From Palleronia aestuarii (GTDB lineage Bacteria; Pseudomonadota; Alphaproteobacteria; Rhodobacterales; Rhodobacteraceae), in contig NZ_QKZL01000018.1 of the NCBI RefSeq assembly GCF_003253995.1, positions 1 to 64,000 of the forward strand: a stretch of DNA of 64,000 bases. Direction: 5' to 3'. Every line of letters starts with the position of its first letter. The first letter of the stretch is position 1. The notes beneath the pieces are model-generated. The model was not told where the DNA came from. It was given only the letters and a program-made list of their open reading frames with translations, and searched no databases. Of the stretch, positions 33,921 through 42,697 are shown piece by piece. The position numbers were made by a program, and so were the translations under genes.

Positions 33921-35313
33921 CACTCCTTCGGAACGGCCCAAATTCGGCACGAGCGGACTCAGGGGCCTCGTCACCCAGCTCACCGACGAGCTGGTGGCCG
34001 CCCATGTGCGCGCCTTCGCGGGGGCCTGCGCGACCGGCGGGCGGCTTTTCGTCGGGCGCGACCTGCGCGCCTCCTCGCCGCATATCGCGGCAGTGGTCGC
34101 GGCGGCGGGGCGGACCGCGGGGCTGACGGTCACCGATCTGGGCGCGCTGCCCACCCCGGCGCTGGCGCTCGCCGCGGCCAAGGGGGAGGGCGGCGCTGTG
34201 ATGGTCACGGGCAGCCACATCCCCGACGACCGCAACGGGCTCAAGTTCTACACGCTCCTGGGCGAGATCACCAAGGCCGACGAGGCCGCGATCGCCGCGG
34301 CGGTGGCCGCCGCCGCCCCTGCCCCGCCCGCCGATCCGAACGAGGACACGAAGGGCGTGCCCGGAGACGGTGCCGCACCCTACCGCGACCGTTACGTGAC
34401 GGCGTTCGGAACGCAGGCGCTCGCGGGGATGACTATCGGCCTCTACGAGCATTCGACCGTGGCCCGCGACCTGCTCGCGGAGATCCTCGAGGGCCTGGGC
34501 GCGGGCGTGGTCCGGCTCGGCCGGTCGGAGACCTTCCTCCCCGTCGATACCGAGGCCGTGAGCGCGGAGATGCGCGAAGAGCTTCGCGCCTGGGCCGCGG
34601 CGCACGACCTCGACGCGATCGTCTCGGCGGATGGCGACGGCGACCGGCCGCTTCTCGCGGATGCGGACGGAGAGGTCGTGCCGGGCGACGTGCTGGGGCT
34701 CCTGGCCGCGCGGGCGATCGGCGCGGAGGTGGTGGTCACGCCCGTTTCCTCCTCCACCGCGATCGAGGCGTCGGGCGCCTTCGGGCAGGTGGTCCGCACG
34801 AGGATCGGCTCTCCTCATGTCATCGAGGGCATCGTGGCGGCGGGCCCCGAGGCGCGCGTCGCAGGGTTCGAGGCCAATGGCGGGTTCCTTCTCGGCTTTT
34901 CCGCGGACCTGCCCGGCGGCCCGCTGACGCCGCTCCTGACCCGCGACGCGGCGCTGCCGCTCCTCGCGGCGCTGGTGGCGGCGCGGGAGGCGGGCGTCGC
35001 CGCCACGGTGGCCGCCCTGCCCGCCCGGCACCGCGCCGCCGACCGGCTGACGGGGATCGACATGGGAGCCGCCGCAGCGCTCCTCGCGCGGCTCGACGAG
35101 GACGGGGTGGCGCGCGAGGAGTTCCTCGGCACGGCGGTCACGGAGATCGACCGCACCGACGGGCTCAGGATGACGCTCGGCGACGGACGCATCGTGCATC
35201 TGCGCCCCTCGGGCAACGCGCCGGAGCTGCGCTGCTACGGCGAGGCGGAGAGCATGGCGGCGGCCGAGGCGCTGGTCGAGGGCACGCTCGCCCGGGTTTC
35301 GGACCGCCTGTGA
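33907..35313 (+). CDS. manB: Phosphomannomutase (ManB/AlgC/CpsG type)
   Basis: 468 residues. Substrate loop GTSGLRG (14-20); the phosphoserine motif reads TGSHIP (101-106, Ser103) instead of the usual TASHNP, keeping the serine and histidine; metal loop DGDGDR (242-247); sugar-binding GFEANGG; and phosphate-binding RPSGNAPELR near the C terminus. It interconverts mannose-6- and mannose-1-phosphate for manC, and may also act on glucose phosphates. Its stop codon overlaps the GTG of the next gene, so manC-manB-epimerase form an operon. Confidence 0.93.
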   Translation: MPVADTPSERPKFGTSGLRGLVTQLTDELVAAHVRAFAGACATGGRLFVGRDLRASSPHIAAVVAAAGRTAGLTVTDLGALPTPALALAAAKGEGGAVMVTGSHIPDDRNGLKFYTLLGEITKADEAAIAAAVAAAAPAPPADPNEDTKGVPGDGAAPYRDRYVTAFGTQALAGMTIGLYEHSTVARDLLAEILEGLGAGVVRLGRSETFLPVDTEAVSAEMREELRAWAAAHDLDAIVSADGDGDRPLLADADGEVVPGDVLGLLAARAIGAEVVVTPVSSSTAIEASGAFGQVVRTRIGSPHVIEGIVAAGPEARVAGFEANGGFLLGFSADLPGGPLTPLLTRDAALPLLAALVAAREAGVAATVAALPARHRAADRLTGIDMGAAAALLARLDEDGVAREEFLGTAVTEIDRTDGLRMTLGDGRIVHLRPSGNAPELRCYGEAESMAAAEALVEGTLARVSDRL

Positions 35314-36332
35314 CGCGGCGCGCCCTCGTCACCGGCTCCGCGGGCTTCATCGGCTTCCATCTCTGCCGGCACCTCCTGGGCCAGGGCTGGCAGGTGGCGG
35401 GCTTCGACGGGATGACCGATTACTACGACGTGGCGCTGAAGCGGCGGCGCCACCAGATCCTCCTGCAAAGCGAGGGGTTCACCGCGACCGAGGCGCTCCT
35501 CGAGGAGGATGGCGCGGTGGCGCGGGCGGCCGAGGCGGCGGAGCCCGACGTGATCGTGCATCTCGCGGCCCAGGCGGGCGTGCGCTACTCGCTCGAGAAC
35601 CCCCGCGCCTATCTCGACGCCAACGTGATCGGCACGTTCAACGTGATGGAGGCGGCAAAGGACCACGCCGTCGACCACCTCCTGATGGCCTCGACCTCGT
35701 CCGTCTACGGCGCCAATACCGAGATGCCCTATGCCGAGGCGCATGCGGCCGACCATCCGCTGACCATCTACGCGGCCACCAAGAAGGCGGACGAGGCGAT
35801 GGGCCATGCTTGGGCGCATCTGCACGACCTGCCCACCACGATGTTCCGGTTCTTCACCGTCTACGGGCCCTGGGGGCGGCCCGACATGGCGCTCTTCAAG
35901 TTCACCCGCGGCATCCTTGAGGGCACGCCCATCGACATCTACAATCACGGCGAGATGCGGCGCGACTTCACCTACGTGGACGATCTCGTGGAGGGCATCG
36001 TCCGGCTGATCGACGCCGTGCCTCCCCTGCCCTCCGCCCGCGCGGACTGGACGCCCGCCCCGGGCGACACGCTCAGCCCCGCGGCGCCCTGGCGGGTGGT
36101 CAATATCGGTAATTCCGAGAGCGTGCGGCTGCTCGATTTCGTGGAGGCGATCGAGGCGGAGATCGGGCGGCCCGCGATCCGCAACATGATGGAGATGCAG
36201 GCGGGCGACGTGCCCGCCACCTGGGCCGATGCGCGGCTTCTCCATGCGCTGACGGGCCACCGCTCCGAGACCGGGTTCCGAGAGGGGGTCGCGCGGTTCG
36301 TCGCCTGGTACCGCGACTACTACCGGATCTGA
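35310..36332 (+). CDS. UDP-glucuronate 4-epimerase-type SDR
   Basis: 340 residues, GTG start overlapping the previous stop. The Rossmann loop GSAGFIG is at 9-15, the SSVYG serine motif at 130-134 and the catalytic YAATKK with Y154 and K158. The segments YDVALKRRRH, HLAAQAGVRYSLENP and RFFTVYGPWGRPDMALFKFT are the hallmark of the GAE/LpsL/WbpP-like epimerases that make UDP-galacturonate from UDP-glucuronate. Convergent to ugd, whose product is UDP-glucuronate, the expected substrate. Confidence 0.9.
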   Translation: MTRRALVTGSAGFIGFHLCRHLLGQGWQVAGFDGMTDYYDVALKRRRHQILLQSEGFTATEALLEEDGAVARAAEAAEPDVIVHLAAQAGVRYSLENPRAYLDANVIGTFNVMEAAKDHAVDHLLMASTSSVYGANTEMPYAEAHAADHPLTIYAATKKADEAMGHAWAHLHDLPTTMFRFFTVYGPWGRPDMALFKFTRGILEGTPIDIYNHGEMRRDFTYVDDLVEGIVRLIDAVPPLPSARADWTPAPGDTLSPAAPWRVVNIGNSESVRLLDFVEAIEAEIGRPAIRNMMEMQAGDVPATWADARLLHALTGHRSETGFREGVARFVAWYRDYYRI

Positions 36333-36354
36333 GCGGGACGCCCCCGCCTCCCGA

Positions 36355-36378
36355 AGATGTTTCGCGCGCGAAACATCT
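36355..36378. promoter_or_regulatory. parS: parS-like centromere site 1 (24-bp perfect palindrome)
   Basis: The 18-bp core TGTTTCGCGCGCGAAACA (36358-36375) sits in a 24-base perfect palindrome between the convergent epimerase and ugd genes. The same core recurs at 42638 and 44779, flanking or close to parAB. It resembles the chromosomal parS TGTTTCACGTGAAACA with a two-base-longer, different centre, as expected for a plasmid ParB. Confidence 0.8.
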
Positions 36379-36386
36379 CCCCGGCT

Positions 36387-37709
36387 TCAGGCGGCACCCA
36401 TCGGTCGGCGGCCGACGCTGACATAGGCCTCGAACCCGCCCCGCTCGGCATCGTGCGCGGAATAGACGTTCCGCAGGTCGGCCATCCGCTTCACCCGCAT
36501 GGACCCGGCGAGGCGCCCGAGATCGAGCGCGCGGAACTCGTTCCACTCGGTCAGGATCACCACTAGGTCGGCGTCCTTCGCGGCCGCGTAGGCATCGTCC
36601 TCCCAGGTCACGCCTGGCAAGAGCGCCTCGCCCTCGTGGCGGCCTTGGGGATCGACGACGCGCACCTTCGCACCGCCGCCCACGAGGGCGGGGACGAGGG
36701 TGAGCGACGGCGCGTCACGCATGTCGTCAGTATTGGGTTTGAAGGTGACGCCGAGCACGGCCACGATCTTGCCGTTGAAGCTGTCGTCGCAGAGGTCGCG
36801 CAGCTTGCCGAGCATCCGCCGCTTGGCTTCCTCGTTGACCTCGATCACCGTCTCCGTGATCCGCATGGGCGAGGCGTGCTCCTGGCCGATGCGCGCGAGC
36901 GCTTTGGTGTCCTTCGGGAAGCACGACCCGCCATAGCCGGGGCCCGCATGCAGGAACTTGTTGCCGATGCGGTTGTCGAGCCCCATCCCGCGGGAGACCT
37001 GCTTGATGTCGGCGCCGACCTTCTCGCAGAGCGCGGCGATCTCGTTGATGAAGGTGATCTTGGTCGCGAGGAAGGCGTTGGCCGCGTACTTGATCATCTC
37101 CGCGCTCTCGAGGTCGGTCACCATGATCGGGAATTCGCGAAGGAAGAGGGGGCGGTAGATCTCCGACATGACCGCGCCCGCGCGCTCGGTCTCGACGCCC
37201 ACGACGACGCGGTCGGGACGCATGAAATCGTCGATCGCCGCCCCCTCGCGCAGGAATTCGGGGTTCGAGGCGACGTCGAAGTCGAGCTCCGGATTGGCGG
37301 CCGCCACCACCTCGCGGACGCGGGCATTGGTGCCCACCGGCACGGTCGACTTGGTGACGATGACGACGTAGTCCTTCGCGGCCTTCGCCACCTCCTCGGC
37401 CGCGGCCATCACGTAGGTCAGGTCCGCATGCCCGTCGCCCCGCCGCGTGGGCGTGCCCACGGCGATGAAGACGGCCTGCGCGCCGTCGATCGCGCGCGCG
37501 AGATCGCGGGTGAAACTGAGCCGTCCGGCCTCGACGTTGCGCACCAGGATCTCGTCGAGCCCGGGCTCGTAGATCGGCACCTCGCCCCTCTCGAGCCGGT
37601 CGATCTTGGCCGGGTCCTTGTCGACGCAGATCACGTCATGGCCGAAATCGGAGAAACACACCCCCGAGACCAGGCCCACATATCCCGTTCCAATCACCGC
37701 AATCCGCAT
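36387..37709 (-). CDS. ugd: UDP-glucose 6-dehydrogenase
   Basis: 440 residues. N-terminal NAD site AVIGTGYVGL (4-13), EPGLDEIL, KSTVPVGT (120-127), and the catalytic Cys263 in GGSCFPKDTKAL. The C-terminal UDP-binding domain has GVTFKPNTDDMRDAPS and ends with a typical tail. It oxidises UDP-glucose to UDP-glucuronate in the cytoplasm, feeding the convergent 4-epimerase and glucuronyltransferases. A parS site lies just beyond its stop codon. Confidence 0.95.
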   Translation of the reverse strand: MRIAVIGTGYVGLVSGVCFSDFGHDVICVDKDPAKIDRLERGEVPIYEPGLDEILVRNVEAGRLSFTRDLARAIDGAQAVFIAVGTPTRRGDGHADLTYVMAAAEEVAKAAKDYVVIVTKSTVPVGTNARVREVVAAANPELDFDVASNPEFLREGAAIDDFMRPDRVVVGVETERAGAVMSEIYRPLFLREFPIMVTDLESAEMIKYAANAFLATKITFINEIAALCEKVGADIKQVSRGMGLDNRIGNKFLHAGPGYGGSCFPKDTKALARIGQEHASPMRITETVIEVNEEAKRRMLGKLRDLCDDSFNGKIVAVLGVTFKPNTDDMRDAPSLTLVPALVGGGAKVRVVDPQGRHEGEALLPGVTWEDDAYAAAKDADLVVILTEWNEFRALDLGRLAGSMRVKRMADLRNVYSAHDAERGGFEAYVSVGRRPMGAA

Positions 37710-37841
37710 AATCCGTCACCCTTTTCGCCTCGATCGCGCCGGGCCGGGACCACGACGGTTCAACCGGCTTTTGGGAAAGCCGCGGACATGGCGCAAGGGG
37801 AAAGATCCCCGCCCGTCCCGGCCCCGGTAAAGGCCCTGTCC

Positions 37842-39641
37842 TCAGAGGAAGTCGGTTTGCAGGGCAAGCCCGGCGATATCGGTGAAATCCTCCACGACCA
37901 GCACGCCGGCCGCCCCGAAATCGAGCACGATGTCGCCCGAGACGATCCTCGCCACATCGAGAACCAATGCGGCCGCGTCATCGAAACTGTCCTCCCCGAG
38001 CCCGGGAGCGAGGTGCAGCCGGTCGTCTTCGGCCCGGCTGAAATCGACGATCCGGTCACGCCCGCCGCCCGCGAAGACGAAAACATCCGCCCCGGCGCCG
38101 CCGACGAGGACGTCGCGTCCGCCGCCGCCCGAAAGCAGGTCGTTCCCGCCGCCACCGAAGATCCGGTCGTTCCCGCCCTGCCCCAGGAGCCGGTCGTTCC
38201 CTGCCGCGCCGAAAAGGGTGTCCGCCCCGCCGCCGCCGTAGATCCTGTCGGCGTCGCCGCCGCCCCCGAGCGCGTCCCGCCCGGCCCCGCCGTAGAGCGT
38301 GTCGCGCCCCCCGTCGCCATAGAGGCTGTCGTCGCCCGCCGCCCCGAAGAGTACGTCGTTCCCGCCGCCGCCATAGATCATGTCGGCCTCGCCGCCGCCC
38401 CCGAGCGCGTCCCGTCCGGACCCGCCATAGAGCGTGTCGCGGCCCCCGTCGCCGTAGAGGCTATCGTCGCCCGCCGCCCCGAAGAGCAGGTCGTCGCCAT
38501 CGCGACCGTAGACCAGGTCGTTCCCGCCGCCGCCGCCCTGCGTATCGTCGCCGCCGCCGCCATAGAGCACGTCGCCCCCGGCCCCGCCGTAGAGCGCATC
38601 GTCACCGGCCCCGCCGCCGATCGTGTCTTGGCCGCCGCCGCCGCGGGCCAGATCGTGCCCCCCCCGGCCCCAGATCGCGTCGTTCCCGCCATTGCCGAAG
38701 AGCGCGTTCCGGGCGCCATTGCCGAAGATCGTGTCGCTGCCCGATCCGGCGCGGACCGCCTCGAGGATCGTGTCCCGCGTGATCGCGAGATTGCCCTCGC
38801 CGCCATAGATGTCCGAGAAGGTGCCCGGGGCGAGGTCGATGCGGTCGCCCGCGGTGCTGTTCGACAGGTCGAGCACGTCGCGCCCGCCGGCGTCGAAGAT
38901 GGTGAGCGCCACGGTATCGCCTTCGTAGAGGCGCGGACGGTCGGCGCCGCCCAGGGCCGCGAAGACCGCGCCGAGCGTGCCGTCCGACCCGACCCCCCAG
39001 ACCGTCGCGCCCCGCGTGACGGTGCTGGCGCCGTAAAGATCCTGGATGGCGACGATGTCGGCCTGCATCGGCGTGATGAGCTCGGCGCGCGGGACGCCGA
39101 CATTGGGGTTCTCCTCCTGGGAGAAGTAGGACATCACCGAGAGCTGCCAGCTGTCGTTGGCGAAGGTGGCGTCGCTGAATTCGGCGCCGATATCGTAATC
39201 GCCCTGGTGTCCGAGCCCCAGCGCGTGACCGATCTCGTGGAGATAGGTGGAGAAGGCGTAGCTGTCGATCGTGGTGCCGTACCGCTGCAGCCATTCCGCG
39301 CCCACATTCACATCGGCGGAGAAGGTCTCGCCGGTCACGGGGTTGTACTGGACCCCGCCCTCGCCGCCGGCCCTGTCGTTCGTGAAGGTGATGTCGGCCC
39401 CGCCCGCGACCTCGCGGAACGAGATGTCGGCGACCCGTTCCCAGGCCTCGAACGCCCAGCGGGCGAGTTGCGTCCCGCCTGCGCCGAGCCCCGTCAGATC
39501 GACGGTGACGACATTGCTGTTCGACGGGACGAAAGCGTGCCGGACGGCGCCCCGATCCTCCCAGTAGCCGTCGGTCTGATAGCGCGCGAGCGTGTCGAGA
39601 TCGGCAAGAGGGATGGAGCGGGCGGCGGTGGCGATGGGCAT
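37842..39641 (-). CDS. Secreted RTX metalloprotease (serralysin-like, M10B)
   Basis: 599 residues. The zinc site HEIGHALGLGH is at 135-145 and the Met-turn SVMSYF around M170, the metzincin pattern. From about residue 310 to 540 run some fifteen to twenty GGxGxDxL/I nonapeptide repeats (for example YGGGGNDVLFGAAGDDSLYG), including a near-identical duplicated block of about 48 residues. The last ~60 residues (DRIVDFSRAEDDRLHL, VLVVEDFTDIAGL) are the non-cleaved type I secretion signal region. No type I exporter is encoded in the window. Start supported by AGGACCC upstream. The protein could trim biofilm matrix proteins. Confidence 0.92.
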   Translation of the reverse strand: MPIATAARSIPLADLDTLARYQTDGYWEDRGAVRHAFVPSNSNVVTVDLTGLGAGGTQLARWAFEAWERVADISFREVAGGADITFTNDRAGGEGGVQYNPVTGETFSADVNVGAEWLQRYGTTIDSYAFSTYLHEIGHALGLGHQGDYDIGAEFSDATFANDSWQLSVMSYFSQEENPNVGVPRAELITPMQADIVAIQDLYGASTVTRGATVWGVGSDGTLGAVFAALGGADRPRLYEGDTVALTIFDAGGRDVLDLSNSTAGDRIDLAPGTFSDIYGGEGNLAITRDTILEAVRAGSGSDTIFGNGARNALFGNGGNDAIWGRGGHDLARGGGGQDTIGGGAGDDALYGGAGGDVLYGGGGDDTQGGGGGNDLVYGRDGDDLLFGAAGDDSLYGDGGRDTLYGGSGRDALGGGGEADMIYGGGGNDVLFGAAGDDSLYGDGGRDTLYGGAGRDALGGGGDADRIYGGGGADTLFGAAGNDRLLGQGGNDRIFGGGGNDLLSGGGGRDVLVGGAGADVFVFAGGGRDRIVDFSRAEDDRLHLAPGLGEDSFDDAAALVLDVARIVSGDIVLDFGAAGVLVVEDFTDIAGLALQTDFL

Positions 39642-39833
39642 GGAAAGGGTCCTACGTGGGTCGATCTGACAGATACGGGCTCCGGAGCCGGGATCCAGCC
39701 TCCGCCCGACATCGCGGCCCGGGAGGCCGGCTTGGGCCGCCCCGCGCGCCCCGACGGCGCGCGGGCAGAAAAGCCTGACTTTCTTAAGGCCCGATGAACG
39801 GATTGGGATCGGCGGATGCCGGGGCGTGCCGTC

Positions 39834-40826
39834 TCAGCGCGACGCACGGCCCTTCACCCAGCCCAGGAAGGCGCGCGAGGGCACCGCAAGCCGCGGCCGG
39901 CCCGTGGCATCCCACCAGGCGCGCCATTCCGCCTCGAGCGCATGGACGTCCGCGCCCGGCGCGAGGACCCGCGCGGCGGCGAGCGTCTCCGCGTCGAGCG
40001 CCGCCAGCGCCGCCACGGGCACCCGCGCGCGGCGCTGGCTCACCCGGACCACGTCGCCCGGATCCTCCGCGAGGAGATAATCGGGCAGGCCGTTCTGCGC
40101 GATCATCCGGCGCAGTGCGGCGCGAAACACCCTGAGCGGCGCGGCGGATCCCGATTTCAGGTGCAGCGTGGCCATCCCCACCCGCCATTCCGGCTGGCGT
40201 CCGCAATGCTTGCGCGCGAGCTCGTAGACCCGCCGCTCGAGCGGCTTTCTGAGATGGAAGTAATCGCGGCTGAGCGTCAGGACCGATTTCGACAGGACCG
40301 CCCGCCAGAGCCATTCCGACAGCGTCACCCGGACCGAGACCATGCGCCCGCCCTTCGCCCGGCGCACGATCTCCCAGGCGTCGATCAGGCCGAAGCCACG
40401 CGTCGTCTCGACCCCGCCGGTGGCGATGTTGGTCGTGATCCGCGTGCCCGCGAGCCGCTCGAACGCCTCGCGCAGCCGGGCATAGCCGTCGCCCGACGTG
40501 TCGCGGTTGGTCGCCACGAGCAGGTCGTGCGCGCGCAGATGCAGATGACGCGACACCGCCCGGCCCGCATTGATCGCGGCCATGAGCTGGCTCACGCAAT
40601 AGATCAGAATGTCCTTGTCGTGGATGGTCGCCCGTCCCCGGACGGACGGCGTCACCGACACCTCCATGCCGTTATGGACGTAGTCGAGGATGCGCCGGTC
40701 GGGCCGCGTGGCGAGCGAGAAGATCGGGTGCTCCATGGATCCGAGATCGCCCTTGGGGCTCGCCCCGAAGACGTCGCAGAGGAAGAAATCCGCCCCGCCC
40801 CCGGTGATGTCGCCGCTTCCGGCCAT
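39834..40826 (-). CDS. repA: Plasmid replication initiator RepA (RPA-family, roseobacter RepA type)
   Basis: 330 residues, start ATG 40826 with GGAGG upstream. Sequence blocks fit the alphaproteobacterial replication initiator A family: DFFLCDVFGASPKGDLGSME, MEHPIFSLATRPDRR, IHDKDILIYCVSQL, YFHLRKPLERRVYELARKHCG; the central and C-terminal parts look like winged-helix DNA-binding domains. It should bind the three iterons that begin 100 bases upstream of its start and open the origin. It is divergent from parA. The RepA-type module without RepC distinguishes this replicon from RepABC plasmids. Confidence 0.9.
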   Translation of the reverse strand: MAGSGDITGGGADFFLCDVFGASPKGDLGSMEHPIFSLATRPDRRILDYVHNGMEVSVTPSVRGRATIHDKDILIYCVSQLMAAINAGRAVSRHLHLRAHDLLVATNRDTSGDGYARLREAFERLAGTRITTNIATGGVETTRGFGLIDAWEIVRRAKGGRMVSVRVTLSEWLWRAVLSKSVLTLSRDYFHLRKPLERRVYELARKHCGRQPEWRVGMATLHLKSGSAAPLRVFRAALRRMIAQNGLPDYLLAEDPGDVVRVSQRRARVPVAALAALDAETLAAARVLAPGADVHALEAEWRAWWDATGRPRLAVPSRAFLGWVKGRASR

Positions 40827-40893
40827 GTCCCGCCTCCATCCGGCCGGCCTCGTTCCACGTGCCGACTATCGGGGTTTCAGTGACACCCTAGGC

Positions 40894-40902
40894 TTATCCA
40901 CA
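40894..40902 (+). promoter_or_regulatory. DnaA box
   Basis: TTATCCACA matches the DnaA consensus TTATNCACA exactly and sits 24 bases before the first iteron, implying that host DnaA assists RepA at this origin. Confidence 0.8.
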
Positions 40903-40926
40903 GATCCGGTCCAGCCAGCCCGTCGG

Positions 40927-40992
40927 GGGATCGGAGTCGTACCGACGTGGGATCGGAATCGCACGAACGTGGGATCGGATTCACTTACCATG
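40927..40992 (+). repeat. Three tandem 22-bp iterons
   Basis: The core GGGATCGGA occurs at 40927, 40949 and 40971, exactly 22 bases apart (two helical turns). Units 1 and 2 share TCG-AC--ACGT in their second halves; unit 3 diverges after the core (TTCACTTACC). This is the expected binding array for the RepA initiator. Confidence 0.88.
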
Positions 40993-41235
40993 CGAAAACC
41001 CGGATAAAAGTCTTTCGGCGCGGTAGTTTCTGATCAAATCGGAAAGCCGTAACACTAGACTAACTATCTTTAACCAGCAAAAATTTTCGTTCCTTCCGGT
41101 TTTCCCGGTTCTCACCCGTGCCGGAAGAAACCCAAATCCAAGAAAAAGCTTAGAAATTCTCTGAATGTCAGTATTCCTGTTTCATGTTCTGCGATTCTCG
41201 CTACACTGAGAGAAACGACGAACATCGAGGATGTC

Positions 41236-42612
41236 ATGGTCTCGGAAACATCCCTGCCCCCGTATCTGCGGCTCGATCCGGACATGGCCCTGGCAGGTCT
41301 CGGCGCGCCTGCCAGTACCGACGATTTCGCCCGTATCGCGGCGGCCTGTACCCAGGGCCGCGACGATCTGGCGAACCGCGGTCTCGAGGATGGCGCCGCG
41401 CGAAAGCTGCGTCTCTTCTCCACGTGGGAGATCACCCGTTATCTGATCCCCGTGGCGCAGGGACATTTCCGGCGGGTCCTGAAACAGAACCCCGACCTGC
41501 CGCAGGGACGATCGGAGACTGAAGGTGGGGCCAAGTGGTTCACCCTCGACGAAGTCTCCACGCTCCGCGCGCATTTCGCCGCGGAAGGATCGAAGGCGAA
41601 GGGTTACCTGCCCTACCGGCCCGAAGGACAACCCGCCAAGATCGCCGCCGTGGCCAATTTCAAGGGCGGCGTCGGCAAGACCTCGACGGCCGCGCATCTT
41701 GCCATGTCGGCCGCGCTCGACGGCTACCGCGTCCTGATGATCGACCTCGACAGCCAAGGGTCCATGACGTCGGTCTTCGGAGGGCGGGTGGAGGACGAGT
41801 GGCGGACCGTGTTCCCTCTTCTCGCGCGTCACTACGCGAACTACCTGCGGGCCGAGAACCAGCGTCGCCTCGATCGCGGCGACGCGCCGGTCCCGCTCGA
41901 CGACACGCTGAACGAGGCGCTCGGCATCGTGTCCGCCGACGTGATTCAGAAGACCCACTGGCCGAACATCGACCTCATCGGCGCGCAGCTGAACCTCTAC
42001 TGGGCGGAGTTCCAGATGCCGGTCTGGCGCATGCAGGGGCGCGGCTGGAAGCTCTGGGACGCGCTCACCGACATCCTCGGCGCCGACGGGGTGCTCGACC
42101 GCTACGACGTGGTCTTCATCGATACGCCGCCCGCGCTCGGATATCTCACGATCAACGGGCTCGCCGCGGCCGACATCCTCCTCGTCCCGCTGGGCGCGTC
42201 TTTCCTCGAATTCGATTCGACGGGACGTTTCTTCGACATGCTGCACACGACGTTCCGCTCCATCGAGGATGGCGAGAACCTCGCCGCCCGCGCACTTGGA
42301 CGCGACGAGACGCATTTCCAGTGGGATGCGGTGCGCGCCGTCGTCACCCGCTACGACGGGGCGCAGCAGGCCGAGCTCGCCGCGCTGATGCAGGCCTATC
42401 TCGGCCAGACCCTGTCGCCGCACCGTCAGGGCATGACCGCGCTCATCGGTCAGGCGGGCGAGCAGGTGCGCGGCATCTACGAGGCCGATTACCGCGACTT
42501 CAACCGTGAGACCTATGCCCGTGGCCGGGAGACCTTCGATGCGACCTACGCGGCCTTCAAGCAGCTCCTGATCGGGGCCTGGCGGCGCGACGTGCTCGCG
42601 GAGGCGGAATGA
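41236..42612 (+). CDS. parA: Plasmid partition ATPase ParA (type Ia)
   Basis: 458 residues. An N-terminal extension with a helix-turn-helix-like region (about 60-120: WEITRYLIPVAQGHFRRVL, WFTLDEVSTLRAHFA) precedes the deviant Walker A FKGGVGKTS (142-150), DLDSQGSMT (170-178) and FIDTPPALGYLT. Type Ia ParA proteins both move plasmids along the nucleoid and repress their own promoter through this N-terminal domain. It lies 85 bases upstream of parB, the gap holding a parS site. Confidence 0.93.
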   Translation: MVSETSLPPYLRLDPDMALAGLGAPASTDDFARIAAACTQGRDDLANRGLEDGAARKLRLFSTWEITRYLIPVAQGHFRRVLKQNPDLPQGRSETEGGAKWFTLDEVSTLRAHFAAEGSKAKGYLPYRPEGQPAKIAAVANFKGGVGKTSTAAHLAMSAALDGYRVLMIDLDSQGSMTSVFGGRVEDEWRTVFPLLARHYANYLRAENQRRLDRGDAPVPLDDTLNEALGIVSADVIQKTHWPNIDLIGAQLNLYWAEFQMPVWRMQGRGWKLWDALTDILGADGVLDRYDVVFIDTPPALGYLTINGLAAADILLVPLGASFLEFDSTGRFFDMLHTTFRSIEDGENLAARALGRDETHFQWDAVRAVVTRYDGAQQAELAALMQAYLGQTLSPHRQGMTALIGQAGEQVRGIYEADYRDFNRETYARGRETFDATYAAFKQLLIGAWRRDVLAEAE

Positions 42613-42637
42613 CGAACCCGCCTGCCCCCGGCGGCGA

Positions 42638-42655
42638 TGTTTCGCGCGCGAAACA
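42638..42655. promoter_or_regulatory. parS: parS-like centromere site 2
   Basis: TGTTTCGCGCGCGAAACA between parA and parB, 43 bases before the parB start. The palindrome is flanked by GCGA and TTCC, so only the 18-bp core is shared with the other two copies. Confidence 0.8.
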
Positions 42656-42697
42656 TTCCTGTCATGCATTCGACCACGTGCGAAGAGGAGAGAGGCG

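Larger units (their letters stand above)
40827..41235. other. oriV: Replication origin region (oriV) between repA and parA
   Basis: This 409-base gap has a perfect DnaA box TTATCCACA (40894-40902), three 22-base iterons (40927-40992) and then about 200 bases with clearly lower GC (around 40995-41200, e.g. tctttaacca, aaaaattttc) suited to strand opening. The rightmost part should contain the parA promoter (a TTTCAT...TACACT pair with a 16-base spacer near 41180-41208) and a GAGG ribosome site before 41236. No open frame of interest lies within it. Confidence 0.85.

Noticed and set aside
37990-38760. CRISPR-like or satellite-like tandem repeats
   Set aside because: The periodic GC-rich pattern is the coding sequence of RTX nonapeptide repeats in the metalloprotease, not a CRISPR or non-coding satellite.
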